Source: Paracoccaceae bacterium (GTDB lineage: Bacteria > Pseudomonadota > Alphaproteobacteria > Rhodobacterales > Rhodobacteraceae). From it: 33,659 bases of DNA. Shown here in pieces: positions 15,823-24,883 of this stretch. The notes under the pieces were generated by a model, which did no database searches, was not told where the DNA came from, and worked only from the letters and a program-made list of their open reading frames with translations. A program made the translations under genes and the position numbers. The DNA lies in contig JALXER010000393.1 in NCBI GenBank assembly GCA_027069385.1, forward strand, positions 1-33,659, written 5' to 3'. Within the stretch, counting starts at the first letter, position 1, and every line of letters begins with the position of its first letter.

Positions 15823-15959
15823 GTTTTTTTTCACTGTAGCGACTCAGTGTAACACATTGATTCTTGCAATTATTATTTAATTGACGCATTGTCTCTGCAA
15901 GTTCGGGCGACAAACGACCCGTTCAGATTTCCATAAGTGATTTTGAGAGGCAGGATCAC

Positions 15960-17345
15960 ATGCAGTATGCAAACCTTTTGAAGGCGGGTCTTTTGGGATT
16001 CGCACTTTCTGTACCGATGGCCAACTCGGCCATGGCACAGAGCGCAGTATTGTCCGTCATGCACGGATCTGTATCCAGTAGAATATCTGTAGACGTCAAT
16101 CGCGCCATCGTAATGGAAAGCGATCTTCCCTTTGCCGAACTATCCGTTGCCAATCCCGGCATTGCGGATATTGCGTCATTGTCGGATCGCACCATTTATG
16201 TGCTGGGCAAATTGCCGGGGTCAACAACCCTGACATTGTTTGACCAGGACGGGCGGCTGATCGCGAATGTCGATGTGCGGGTATCACCGGATATTTCGGA
16301 GTTTAAAGAACGCTTGCGGGAAATTCTCCCGAACGAGCCGATTCAGGTACGCACCGCCAATGACGGTATCGTGCTTAGCGGTCGGGTCTCGGGGGCGCGC
16401 AAGGTGGTTCAGGCCATGGATCTGGCCGAACGCTATGCACCGGATCGGGTAACCAACCTGATGACGGTAGGCGGGCAGCAACAGGTTATGTTGCAGGTTC
16501 GTTTTGCAGAAATGCAGCGCAGCGTGGCAAAAAGCCTTGGGTCCTCGGTGGGGATTTCCAGCCTGGTTGCCCCGACGGTCGGCACACAAGGCGGCACCGG
16601 CTCGCTGGTCACTTCGGTTCCCGGCGCTTCGCCGACCAGTGCCGGCGCGGTTAACCTTGGTTTCGGGATTGGCGGCGTTGCCGTTAATGTTCTGATCGAG
16701 GCGCTGGAAAGCAAAGGGATGGTCCGCACATTGGCAGAACCCAATCTGGTTGCCATATCCGGTCAGGCAGCGAACTTTTTGGCGGGTGGCGAGTATCCGA
16801 TACCGGTTTCGGACGGGAACGGTGGTGTTACCATTGAATTCCGGCCTTTCGGTATCCAGTTGCTGTTCAAACCCACCGTGGTTGACGAAGATATTATCAA
16901 TGTCGAACTGAACACCATTGTCAGTTCGCTTGATCCGGACAATATCTTTTCGAGTGGCGGGCTGGAAGTTGCATCGTTCAAGGTTCGGCGGGCCCAGACC
17001 ACCGTGCAGATGCGCGACGGCCAAAGCTTTGCTATTGCGGGCTTGTTGCAGGATGACTTTACCGACTCCGCCAATCATGTGCCGTGGTTGGGCGATGTGC
17101 CGATCCTTGGGGCCTTGTTCCGCAGCGCCGAATTCCGGCGTCAGCAAACAGAGTTGGTTGTTATTGTAACCGCACACCTTGTATCGCCGGTAGACGGAAA
17201 TGCCCTGGCATTGCCCACCGACCGGATGCGGATACCCACTGAAACCGAGCTGTTCCTGTCGGGACGTACCGAAGGGGCAGGCAATTTCGCAGATGTTGCG
17301 CAGCAGGCTTTTGAAGGTGCCTCTGACGGATATGTGATGGAGTAA
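15960..17345 (+). CDS. cpaC: Flp pilus outer-membrane secretin CpaC/RcpA
   Basis: 461 residues, secretin forming the outer-membrane channel for the Tad pilus. The N-terminal Sec signal peptide ends near AMAQ (about residue 27). The pilus-formation N-terminal domain spans about 35-115 (VDVNRAIVMESDLPFAELSVANPGIADI), then a BON-like segment (EPIQVRTANDGIVLSGRVSG), then the secretin core (VMLQVRFAEMQRSVAKSLGSSV, LAEPNLVAISGQAANFLAGGEYPIP and the terminal VPWLGDVPILGALFRS-ELVVIVTAHLV region). The ATG at 15960 has a gaggcagga site. It lies after a terminator, so it needs its own promoter in 15823-15959, which I cannot define confidently. The OmpA-like lipoprotein gene follows after 1-4 bp. Confidence 0.95.
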   Translation: MQYANLLKAGLLGFALSVPMANSAMAQSAVLSVMHGSVSSRISVDVNRAIVMESDLPFAELSVANPGIADIASLSDRTIYVLGKLPGSTTLTLFDQDGRLIANVDVRVSPDISEFKERLREILPNEPIQVRTANDGIVLSGRVSGARKVVQAMDLAERYAPDRVTNLMTVGGQQQVMLQVRFAEMQRSVAKSLGSSVGISSLVAPTVGTQGGTGSLVTSVPGASPTSAGAVNLGFGIGGVAVNVLIEALESKGMVRTLAEPNLVAISGQAANFLAGGEYPIPVSDGNGGVTIEFRPFGIQLLFKPTVVDEDIINVELNTIVSSLDPDNIFSSGGLEVASFKVRRAQTTVQMRDGQSFAIAGLLQDDFTDSANHVPWLGDVPILGALFRSAEFRRQQTELVVIVTAHLVSPVDGNALALPTDRMRIPTETELFLSGRTEGAGNFADVAQQAFEGASDGYVME

Positions 17346-17349
17346 GATG

Positions 17350-17991
17350 ATGAAAATCCTTAAAACAGTCACAGGTCTATCCGCAGTCATCGCACTGTCA
17401 GGTTGCCTGGAAACCGCCGGGAATGTTCCCAATCAGAAAAGCTTTGCCGAAGCGACCCAGCAGAACATTCTTGTTCAGACGGGTCAGGGGGGGTCGGTTG
17501 CCTATCTGCAGCTGTTGTCGCAACAATTCCGCGACGATGTGCCCACGATGATCAACTTCGACTTCAACTCGACACAGCTTGACGGCGAAGCACGGCGCAT
17601 TCTGGCCCTGCAGGCCGATTGGATCAAGTCGCACACCACGGTAATGTTCCGGGTTTACGGCCATACCGATCTGGTAGGCAGCAACGCCTATAACCGTCGT
17701 CTTGGTTTGCGCCGGGCCCGCGCTGCGGTGAACTATCTGGTTTCCCTGGGCGTGCCTCGTAACCGCCTGGATGCCTATAGCAGCCTTGGCGAAACCGAGC
17801 CGTTGATCAACACACCGGACCGCGAGCGCCTGAACCGGCGCACCGTTACCGACGTGTTCGGCTTTGCTCCCAACGTAACGCCTTCCGACTTTGACGGCAG
17901 ACGCGCCTATATCGTTTATGGCAACTATGTCACCTTCGGTACGGAAATCGATTACAAGAAATGGATCCCGGTTCCTGCGACAGGCGAATAG
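17350..17991 (+). CDS. OmpA-domain lipoprotein of the Tad locus
   Basis: About 213 residues. Lipoprotein signal MKILKTVTGLSAVIALSGC has its lipobox Cys at residue 19. The OmpA/MotB-type peptidoglycan-binding domain occupies about 65-175, with INFDFNSTQLDGEARRIL, VYGHTDLVGSNAYNRRLGLRRA and a glutamate-rich loop before LNRRTVTDVFGF. Adjacent ATG codons at 17347 and 17350 compete; 17350 is preferred because GGAG at 17339-17342 is 7 nt away. The gene follows cpaC directly and ends before a terminator. I infer that it anchors the secretin complex to peptidoglycan, taking a place that CpaD-like proteins fill elsewhere. Confidence 0.85.
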   Translation: MKILKTVTGLSAVIALSGCLETAGNVPNQKSFAEATQQNILVQTGQGGSVAYLQLLSQQFRDDVPTMINFDFNSTQLDGEARRILALQADWIKSHTTVMFRVYGHTDLVGSNAYNRRLGLRRARAAVNYLVSLGVPRNRLDAYSSLGETEPLINTPDRERLNRRTVTDVFGFAPNVTPSDFDGRRAYIVYGNYVTFGTEIDYKKWIPVPATGE

Positions 17992-18017
17992 CCGGTCAGA
18001 AACGATCCACAAGATTA

Positions 18018-18060
18018 ACGCCGCCACTTATCGCATTGATAAGTGGCGGTGTTTTTATTT
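18018..18060 (+). terminator. intrinsic terminator after the cpaC-ompA unit
   Basis: A perfect 12-bp stem CCGCCACTTATC (18021-18032) with GATAAGTGGCGG (18038-18049), extended by ACG/TGT with one G-U pair, followed by TTTTTATTTT. Strong terminator. Confidence 0.93.
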
Positions 18061-18282
18061 TCTGCGTGACGAATAACCTTCAATATGTAATGATAGGCAC
18101 CTATATGGGGTGTTTGGTAATTTGTATGCGATTCGGATAACGATCGCAGTAACCGTTTCTTACTTTGTTTTGAATGGATTTGGGTTCATTCGCCATGTAA
18201 CATGGGTTAGTACGATCTTACCAAGACAGTTTAGGGTGAAGCCTTTCCATTGAAAGGGATTCTGTAGAACCGAGGTGCAAAA

Positions 18283-19503
18283 GTGGCGTTACTGAGACTA
18301 AAAGAACGTGCGATGGAAGCCTATTCCGTAGCGCAAAACCCCGAGAGCTTTGCCTTGCTTGACAAGGATCTGAATGGTGCATTCGGCAACAATTGGGAAA
18401 GCCAGACCTTTGCGGTTGCCGGCGAACATCTTGGTCGCGGAGAGATGCGCGGCTCGGAAATCCTGATTGTCTGCGTCGAGGCAAGCGATGAATCGAACAT
18501 GGCGCCGGTCGATGCCTACGTCCGCGCCGCCAAACGGCTTGAAATGAGCGTGGTGCTGATCGCCAAGGATGTCAGCCCGTCTGCGCTGCATCATCTGTTG
18601 CAACTCGGGGCCGACGATTTTGTGCCCTACCCTATGCCTGAAAACGCACTGGCCAATATTTTCTCGCGGCTGCGCGAAAAGCAGAACGAGCCCGAGATCA
18701 AAAGCCAGCAATCCAAAAAACGGCGCGGCATCATTTTGCCCGTTTATGGCGCGGCTGGCGGGGTCGGGGCCTCTACCTTTGCGGTTAATCTGGCATGGGA
18801 AATGGCGATTCATACCCGCAAGGAGGACGTGCGCGTCGCGCTGGTCGATCTGGATTTCCAGTACGGCTCGGTTGCTACGCTGCTGGACCTGCCGCGCCGC
18901 GAACTGGTATTCGAATTGCTGACCGAGCCGGACCGGCTGGAGGCCGAGACCCTGGGTCAGGCGATGATTTCCTACAAAACCAATCTGGCCGTTCTGACCT
19001 CGGCGCCCGAGGTGTTACCGCTGGATATTGTCGGGACGGATTTTATCCAGAAGATGCTTAACATCTTGCAAAGCAAGTATGATTTCATCGTCATCGACCT
19101 GCCCAAGGCGCTGACCGACTGGTCGGCGGACGTGCTGAATGCCTGCGAAACCTATTTTGCCATGCTTGAACTGGACATGCGTTCGGCGCAAAACATCATG
19201 CGGTATCTGCGCGTGCTGCGCTCCGAGGAACTGCCGGGCGAAAAGCTGCAATTCGTGCTGAATCGCGCACCGGGCTTTGCCGATCTGTCGGGCAAGACCC
19301 GCGTCGGGCGGTTTTCCGAAAGTCTGGGCGTTGAACTGAACATCCAGTTGCCCGATGGTGGCAAACAGGTTACCGCGGCGGGCGATCAGGGGGCACCGAT
19401 GGCGGATACCAGCCCCAAAAATCCGTTGCGCAAGGAAATTCGCAAGATTGCGGTTTCGACCGTGGATATGGCGCTGGCGGCAAACGCTGCTATCGCGGAA
19501 TAG
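18283..19503 (+). CDS. cpaE: Tad pilus localisation ATPase CpaE/TadZ
   Basis: 406 residues. The N-terminal half (about 35-140) resembles the atypical receiver domain of CpaE/TadZ (ILIVCVEASDE, VVLIAKDVSP). The C-terminal half is a MinD/ParA-like ATPase (from about 150), expected to position the pilus machinery at the cell pole. The P-loop reads GAAGGVGASTFAVNLAWE, with Ala where ParA/MinD proteins have the catalytic Lys-Ser/Thr step, and lacks the N-terminal signature Lys; ATP use may be altered. Later motifs include VALVDLDFQYG and FIVIDLPKALT. The GTG start has AGGTG 5 nt upstream. The gene follows a terminator and begins the third transcription unit, running through to the prepilin peptidase. 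Confidence 0.93.
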   Translation: MALLRLKERAMEAYSVAQNPESFALLDKDLNGAFGNNWESQTFAVAGEHLGRGEMRGSEILIVCVEASDESNMAPVDAYVRAAKRLEMSVVLIAKDVSPSALHHLLQLGADDFVPYPMPENALANIFSRLREKQNEPEIKSQQSKKRRGIILPVYGAAGGVGASTFAVNLAWEMAIHTRKEDVRVALVDLDFQYGSVATLLDLPRRELVFELLTEPDRLEAETLGQAMISYKTNLAVLTSAPEVLPLDIVGTDFIQKMLNILQSKYDFIVIDLPKALTDWSADVLNACETYFAMLELDMRSAQNIMRYLRVLRSEELPGEKLQFVLNRAPGFADLSGKTRVGRFSESLGVELNIQLPDGGKQVTAAGDQGAPMADTSPKNPLRKEIRKIAVSTVDMALAANAAIAE

Positions 19504-19520
19504 CTTGAAGGGCAGCATCT

Positions 19521-20972
19521 ATGTTTGGCAGGTACAAGTCTAAACCGGACCCCATCACCCTTGAAGACCCGGCCAAGGTCGAGTTGACCCTTGAACCCGA
19601 GGTCATCCACAAGGCCCGCCCAAAGGGCCTTGACGAAAAAACGCCCGAGCAACTGGAAGCCGAAGCCAAAGAGCTGAAGCGTCAGGAACGGCTGATGAAT
19701 ATCCGCATGGATATTCATAAACGGTTGCTGGAAACCCTGAACCTTTCCGCCATCGATACCGCAGCCGAGGCCGATTTGCGCCGTGAAATCGGGGCCATCA
19801 CCCGCGAGGGTGTGCATGAAATGGGCGTCGTGCTTAGCGCGGTCGAACAAAAACAGCTTTTGCAAGACCTGATGGACGAGGTCACCGGCCTTGGCCCGAT
19901 CGAGGTATTGCTGCGCGATGAAACGGTCAACGATATTCTGATCAACGGCCCGTTTCAGGTGTTTGTCGAACGGTTCGGCAAGCTGGAACTGACCAAAATC
20001 AGGTTCAAGGACGAACGCCACCTGCTGCGGATTATCGACAAAATCGTCTCGGCCGTGGGCCGGCGGGTCGATGAAAGCCACCCCTATGTGGATGCGCGGC
20101 TTGAAGACGGTTCGCGTTTCAACGCCATGGTGCCGCCCTGTGCGGTTGACGGGGCGCTGGTTTCCATTCGTAAATTCTCCAAAGAAAAGCTGTCGATCGA
20201 GGAACTGATCGAGTTTGGTGCCTTTAACGAGGCCATGGCCACCTATTTGCAAGCTGCAGTAGCCACACGACTGAATATTGTGGTGTCCGGCGGTACCGGT
20301 TCGGGTAAAACCACCACGCTCAACGCGCTGTCGGGCTTTATCGGGGCCAGAGAACGCATCGTGACGATCGAGGACACGGCCGAGCTTCAGTTGCAACAGA
20401 TCCATGTGGGCCGGATGGAAAGCCGCCCGCCCAACGTAGAAGGCAAGGGCGAGGTCTCGCAACGTGACCTGCTCAGAAACGCCCTGCGTATGCGCCCCGA
20501 CCGCATCATCGTCGGCGAGACCCGTGGCGACGAGGTGATCGACATGTTGCAGGCCATGAACACCGGCCATGACGGCTCTATGACCACGATCCATGCCAAC
20601 TCGGCCCGCGACTCTGTCGCGCGTATGGAAAACATGATTTCCATGTCGGGGATTGAAATGCCGCTAAAGGCCATGCGCGGGCAGATCGCCTCGGCGGTTA
20701 ATCTGATCGTGCAGGTCAGCCGCCTGACCGACGGTTCGCGCCGCATGGTCAGCATCACCGAAATAACCGGGATGGAGGGCGAAATTGTCTCTATGCAGGA
20801 AATTTTCAAGTTCCAGCGTGATTACATCGATGACGAGGGCAAAATCCACGGGCATTTCACGCCCACGGGCCTGCGCTCGGCCTTTGCGGAACGGTTCAAA
20901 CAGTGGGGGTATGAATTACCCATGACCCTGTTTACCGAAAAAACGGTCTACTCTACAGCGGATGAAGCATAA
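19521..20972 (+). CDS. cpaF: Flp pilus assembly/retraction ATPase CpaF/TadA
   Basis: 483 residues, a hexameric secretion ATPase of the VirB11/PulE superfamily that powers Tad pilus dynamics at the inner membrane. Key motifs: the N-terminal three-helix region (about 60-130), the N-domain [26 protein letters not shown], Walker [11 protein letters not shown] (about 257-266), the Asp-box [12 protein letters not shown], Walker [18 protein letters not shown] and the His-box [12 protein letters not shown]. It starts 17 bp after cpaE with ATG preceded by gaagggcagc. Its stop overlaps the tadB start (TAATG). All catalytic residues appear intact. Confidence 0.97.
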   Translation: MFGRYKSKPDPITLEDPAKVELTLEPEVIHKARPKGLDEKTPEQLEAEAKELKRQERLMNIRMDIHKRLLETLNLSAIDTAAEADLRREIGAITREGVHEMGVVLSAVEQKQLLQDLMDEVTGLGPIEVLLRDETVNDILINGPFQVFVERFGKLELTKIRFKDERHLLRIIDKIVSAVGRRVDESHPYVDARLEDGSRFNAMVPPCAVDGALVSIRKFSKEKLSIEELIEFGAFNEAMATYLQAAVATRLNIVVSGGTGSGKTTTLNALSGFIGARERIVTIEDTAELQLQQIHVGRMESRPPNVEGKGEVSQRDLLRNALRMRPDRIIVGETRGDEVIDMLQAMNTGHDGSMTTIHANSARDSVARMENMISMSGIEMPLKAMRGQIASAVNLIVQVSRLTDGSRRMVSITEITGMEGEIVSMQEIFKFQRDYIDDEGKIHGHFTPTGLRSAFAERFKQWGYELPMTLFTEKTVYSTADEA

Positions 20973-21934
20973 TGAGCATTGAACCCCTGATTTATGCCGT
21001 CATTTTTGCGGCGGTTCTGTTCCTGATCGAAGGGATTTATCTGGCGGTGTTTGGCAACTCCGTCCGGCTGGAATCCAAGGTTAACCGCCGCCTGCAAATG
21101 CTGGAAAAGGGTGAAACGCGCGAAACCGTGCTTGAAACCCTGCGCAAAGAGCGCGAACAGCACAAAAGCGGCATTAAAATTCCGGTGCTGGGCGTCTTGT
21201 CCAAAAAGGCAAAAATCGCCAATATCGCCTTTTCGCCGCGTGCAATTATCGGCATCATTATGCTGATTATCGTGCTGGCCTTTACCGCGTTGACCTTTAC
21301 CACCAGCGCCAACATAACCATGCGGATCGTTATTTCGGTCGCCATGGGGTATGGCGCGGTATTTATCTGGCTAAGCTCCAAAGCCAAAAAACGTATGGAC
21401 ATGTTCGAGGAACAACTGCCCGACGCCGTTGAACTGATGGTGCGCTCGCTGCGTGTTGGCCATCCCTTTGCCTCTGCTGTGGATATCGTTGCCAAAGAAA
21501 TGCCCGACCCGCTCGGCACCGAATTCGGCATTCTGGTTGATGAAACCAACTTTGGTGCCGATGTAACCGAATCCTTGCGCCAGATGACCGAACGTGTCGA
21601 TGTGCCCGACCTGCGGTTCCTGACAGTTGCAGTATCGATCCAAAGCTCCTCGGGGGGCAATCTGGCCGAGATCCTGGACGGGCTGGGCAAGGTTATCCGT
21701 TCGCGGTTCAAGCTGTTCCGCCGGGTTAACGCCATCACCGCCGAGGCCAAATGGTCGGGCTGGTTTTTGTCCATGTTCCCGCTATTTGCCCTGATCGGCA
21801 TCAATGTTTTCCAGCCGCATTATTACGACGCCGTGCAAACCACGCCCGTATTTATGCCGCTGGCCATTCTTGTATTTGCATTTCTGGCGGTTAATATTGT
21901 ATTTATGCGCATGATGGTAAACATCAAAGTCTGA
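20972..21934 (+). CDS. tadB: Tad pilus inner-membrane platform protein TadB
   Basis: 320 residues, type II secretion F-domain protein (GspF-like). An N-terminal transmembrane helix (about 2-25) is followed by a cytoplasmic linker, two helices near 87-130, a cytoplasmic F domain (about 145-265: MFEEQLPDAVELMVRSLRVGHPF, then GTEFGILVDETNFGADVTESLRQM and SIQSSSGGNLAEILDGL) and two C-terminal helices. With TadC it forms the platform coupling the TadA motor to pilin extraction. ATG overlaps the upstream stop by one base, indicating translational coupling. Confidence 0.95.
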   Translation: MSIEPLIYAVIFAAVLFLIEGIYLAVFGNSVRLESKVNRRLQMLEKGETRETVLETLRKEREQHKSGIKIPVLGVLSKKAKIANIAFSPRAIIGIIMLIIVLAFTALTFTTSANITMRIVISVAMGYGAVFIWLSSKAKKRMDMFEEQLPDAVELMVRSLRVGHPFASAVDIVAKEMPDPLGTEFGILVDETNFGADVTESLRQMTERVDVPDLRFLTVAVSIQSSSGGNLAEILDGLGKVIRSRFKLFRRVNAITAEAKWSGWFLSMFPLFALIGINVFQPHYYDAVQTTPVFMPLAILVFAFLAVNIVFMRMMVNIKV

Positions 21935-21953
21935 CAACAGCGGAGAGACCGAA

Positions 21954-22934
21954 TTGTTAAACCAATCCCTTGAATTTATCACCGCAGCGCTGGGGCCGAT
22001 GGGCCCTGTCATCGTTGCTGGCGTATTCGGGTTGCTGCTGATCCTGTTGTCATTGCCGCTGATTCTGAAAAAAGGCCCCGACCCGTTTGACAAGCTTCGC
22101 GGCAGTGGGCTGGGCGGTTTTGGCGCCACTTCCGGCCCCGTCGGAACGACGAACGAGCCTTCGCGGCTGCGCTATAACAGCGGAAAATTCAATCTGCAAA
22201 AATTCGAAAGCTACCTGACCCCCAAGAACGAGGAAGAACTGACCGCCGCCAAGTTAAAGCTGCTTCAGGCCGGTTACCGTTCGGCCGGTGCGGTCGGGAA
22301 CTATAACTTTTTGCGCATGGTGCTGGGGCTGGTTGCCCTGATGGGCGGAGTGATTTATGTGCTGTTTAACAGCACCCATCTGTCCCCGACCATGATGATC
22401 GTCTATATTCTGGTGCCCGGCGCGATTGGCTATTTCCTGCCGGTCTACTGGGTGGAACGCCGTCTGCAAACCCGACGTGAAGAAATCGAGAACGGCTTTC
22501 CCGACGCGCTCGACCTGATGCTGGTCTGTGTAGAGGCCGGCCAGTCTATGGACCAGTCCATCCTGCGGGTGGCCGTCGAAATCAAACACGCCAACAAATC
22601 CCTTTCCGAGGAATTCGAGATCGTCGCCAACGAATTGCGCGCCGGCAAGGACCGGATCACGGTGTTGCGCGATATGGGTGAACGTTGCGGCGTGACCGAT
22701 ATCAGCTCTTTTGTCACCGTTCTTATCCAGTCCGCATCCTTTGGTACCTCTATCAGCGATGCGTTGCGGGTCTATGCAGCAGAAATGCGCGACAAACGCA
22801 TCATGCGCGCCGAGGAAAAGGCCAACAAACTGCCGACAAAAATGACACTGGGCACGATGCTGTTTACCGTGCCGCCGCTTTTGATTATCATGGTGGGACC
22901 ATCCGTGTATAATATCTATGTCAGTCTGTTTTAA
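21954..22934 (+). CDS. tadC: Tad pilus inner-membrane platform protein TadC
   Basis: 326 residues, second GspF-like platform subunit. It has an N-terminal transmembrane segment (about 12-40), two middle helices (about 120-165), a cytoplasmic F domain (about 175-290: EIENGFPDALDLMLVCVEAGQSM, ITVLRDMGERCGVTDISSFV, SASFGTSISDALRVYAAEMRDKR) and a final helix. The start is TTG at 21954, 19 bp after tadB, with GGAGAG 6 nt upstream. It pairs with TadB as in other Tad loci. Confidence 0.95.
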   Translation: MLNQSLEFITAALGPMGPVIVAGVFGLLLILLSLPLILKKGPDPFDKLRGSGLGGFGATSGPVGTTNEPSRLRYNSGKFNLQKFESYLTPKNEEELTAAKLKLLQAGYRSAGAVGNYNFLRMVLGLVALMGGVIYVLFNSTHLSPTMMIVYILVPGAIGYFLPVYWVERRLQTRREEIENGFPDALDLMLVCVEAGQSMDQSILRVAVEIKHANKSLSEEFEIVANELRAGKDRITVLRDMGERCGVTDISSFVTVLIQSASFGTSISDALRVYAAEMRDKRIMRAEEKANKLPTKMTLGTMLFTVPPLLIIMVGPSVYNIYVSLF

Positions 22935-22946
22935 CGGCGAGTTCAC

Positions 22947-23510
22947 ATGAACATCAAACCGGTTATCCTGTGCGTTGCGGTTCTTTTGGGCGGCTGCGAA
23001 ACAACGCCCGGTGTCTTGTCAAACCAGAATAACGGCGTCGCACCGCCACCGGGCACCGAACATATAACCGAAGCCGTAGACGGCCTGCTGGTCGGGCACC
23101 GGCTGATGGCTGCGGGTGAATACGAACTGGCGCTAAAGGCCTATTCGCGCGCGGTCGCCACCCACGGGCTGTCATCGGATGTGCTTAGCGCCATCGGCTC
23201 GGCCAATTTGCGGCTGGGCCGTCTGAAACAGGCCGAGAAATTTCTTGAAACCGCGGTTGACCGCGACCCCGATTTCGTTCCGGCGTGGAATAATCTGGGG
23301 GTGGTACAGATGAGCCTTGGCAAGCTGCCCGACGCGCGGGCCAGTTTTCAGCGGGCCTATGCGCTGGATAACGGCAATTCCGACGAAATTCGTGACAACC
23401 TGCGCCATGTAATCGCGCTTATGGGCGATTTTTCGGCGGAAAACCCCCCGGAATATGATTTCATGCTGGTTCGGCGCGGCAATGGGCGTTACTTGTTACT
23501 TGGGCAGTAA
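22947..23510 (+). CDS. tadD: TPR lipoprotein, TadD-like
   Basis: 187 residues. Lipoprotein signal MNIKPVILCVAVLLGGC has the lipobox Cys at 17. At least three tetratricopeptide repeats follow (about 50-155: GEYELALKAYSRAVATHG, RLKQAEKFLETAVDRDPDF, KLPDARASFQRAYALDNGN). TadD-type lipoproteins act like pilotins for the outer-membrane secretin in type IV pilus systems. The gene starts 12 bp after tadC and is followed 25 bp later by a second TPR lipoprotein gene. The call is firm at the fold level. Confidence 0.87.
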   Translation: MNIKPVILCVAVLLGGCETTPGVLSNQNNGVAPPPGTEHITEAVDGLLVGHRLMAAGEYELALKAYSRAVATHGLSSDVLSAIGSANLRLGRLKQAEKFLETAVDRDPDFVPAWNNLGVVQMSLGKLPDARASFQRAYALDNGNSDEIRDNLRHVIALMGDFSAENPPEYDFMLVRRGNGRYLLLGQ

Positions 23511-23535
23511 CAAAAAAACAAATCACGGGGTTATC

Positions 23536-24402
23536 ATGCAGGGACATGTATTTCGATACGGGCTAATGGCGCTGGTCGTCGGTGCCACGCTAACCGGTTG
23601 TGGCGGCAAGATCACCGAAGAAGACAAGCAGCTGGATGGCGAACTGAACGTCATAGACGCAAGCGATCTTAACGACATCATGCTGAATTTTTCCACCGAC
23701 CCGGAACAGGCCGTAACCTATTTTCGCGAGGCTTCGGCCAATGAACCCGATCGGGTGGATTTCCGGCAGGGGCTGGCCATTTCGCTGATGAAGGCCAAAC
23801 ACTATGCCGAGGCCATTCTGGTCTTTGAACAGTTGGACGAAGAAAACAACCTGACCAATGAAAACCGGGTTTCATTTGCCGAAGCCTATATTCGTGAGGG
23901 CGGCTGGGAACAGGCCACCGCGCAGCTTAACAAGATCCCTCCCACCTTCGAGACCTTTGAGCGCTACCGTCTGGAGGCGCTGGTTGCCGATCATAACGAA
24001 GACTGGGAAAAGGCCGATAGCTTTTACGATATTGCCCGCGGGCTGACGACCTCGCCCGCCGGGGTGCTGAACAACTGGGGGTATTCCAAGCGGATTCGCG
24101 GCGATCTGGCCGAGGCCGCAACCCTGTTCAAGCTGGCACTGCGCCATAACCCGCAACTGTATACCGCCAAGTCCAATCTGGTGATTGTGCGGGCCATGCA
24201 GGGCGAATACCGCTTACCGATCATCCCGATGACCGATACCGAGCGCGCGCAACTGATGTATGAAATCGCCCGTGTCGCGCAGCGTCGGGGCGATACTGAG
24301 GTGGCGATCAACCTGCTGCAACAGGCAATCGAAACCCACCCGCAGCATTTCGAGGCCGCAGCGGCTGCCTTGGCGGCGTTAACCAGCAACGTTGGCAACT
24401 GA
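23536..24402 (+). CDS. second TPR lipoprotein of the Tad locus
   Basis: 288 residues from ATG 23536, which follows a CGGGG site; an upstream open extension overlaps the previous gene and lacks a signal peptide. Lipoprotein signal MQGHVFRYGLMALVVGATLTGC (broken here by its lipobox Cys at 22). TPR-like helices run from about 55 to the C-terminus (PEQAVTYFREASANEPDRVD, DWEKADSFYDIARGLT, GDLAEAATLFKLALRHNPQL, GDTEVAINLLQQAIETHP). It is longer than the preceding TadD-like protein and not a close copy of it. Inferred to be an outer-membrane assembly factor for the Tad machine. Confidence 0.85.
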   Translation: MQGHVFRYGLMALVVGATLTGCGGKITEEDKQLDGELNVIDASDLNDIMLNFSTDPEQAVTYFREASANEPDRVDFRQGLAISLMKAKHYAEAILVFEQLDEENNLTNENRVSFAEAYIREGGWEQATAQLNKIPPTFETFERYRLEALVADHNEDWEKADSFYDIARGLTTSPAGVLNNWGYSKRIRGDLAEAATLFKLALRHNPQLYTAKSNLVIVRAMQGEYRLPIIPMTDTERAQLMYEIARVAQRRGDTEVAINLLQQAIETHPQHFEAAAAALAALTSNVGN

Positions 24403-24409
24403 GGCAGTG

Positions 24410-24883
24410 ATGCACTGGGCAATTCCGTTACTTATCCTGTCGCTGCCCTTTTGCATCATTGCCGCGTGGTACGACCTGAAATTCCTGCGCATCCCCAACT
24501 GGCTGTCCATTGCCGTTTTTCTGGTTTATGTTGCCGCAGGGCCGCTTATCCTGCCGCTTGATGAATACGGGGCGCGGCTGCTGATCGGGCTGTATGTGCT
24601 GATCGGCGGGATGGTGCTTTACTATATGGTGCCGATTGGCGGCGGGGATATTAAGTTTCTGGCGGCAATCTTTCCCTATGTGGCCTCGCGCGAATGGGTC
24701 GCGTTTGTGCTGGCGCTGTCGCTGACGTCGCTGGCCGGGGTGGCAACGCTAAAGCTGCTCAAGGCCTTGGGCAAAACGCCCGAGGGCTGGAAATCCTTTC
24801 AGGGGCGCAAGTTTCCGTTTGGCTTTTCCATGGCGGGGGCGCTTATTCTTTATCTGGGCGACCACGTCATTCATCAGTTTTGA
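24410..24883 (+). CDS. cpaA: prepilin peptidase CpaA/TadV
   Basis: 157-residue A24-type aspartic prepilin peptidase of the short CpaA/TadV type, with about 4-5 transmembrane segments. The catalytic aspartates are visible: Asp22 in AWYDLKFLRIPNW and Asp80 in GGGDIKFLAA. It should cleave both Flp prepilins after the Gly of their leaders. ATG at 24410 is chosen because GAGG lies 5 nt upstream; an in-frame TTG at 24392 would overlap the TPR gene. The last gene of the unit, it overlaps the end of the convergent membrane-protein gene by 17 bp. Confidence 0.93.
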   Translation: MHWAIPLLILSLPFCIIAAWYDLKFLRIPNWLSIAVFLVYVAAGPLILPLDEYGARLLIGLYVLIGGMVLYYMVPIGGGDIKFLAAIFPYVASREWVAFVLALSLTSLAGVATLKLLKALGKTPEGWKSFQGRKFPFGFSMAGALILYLGDHVIHQF

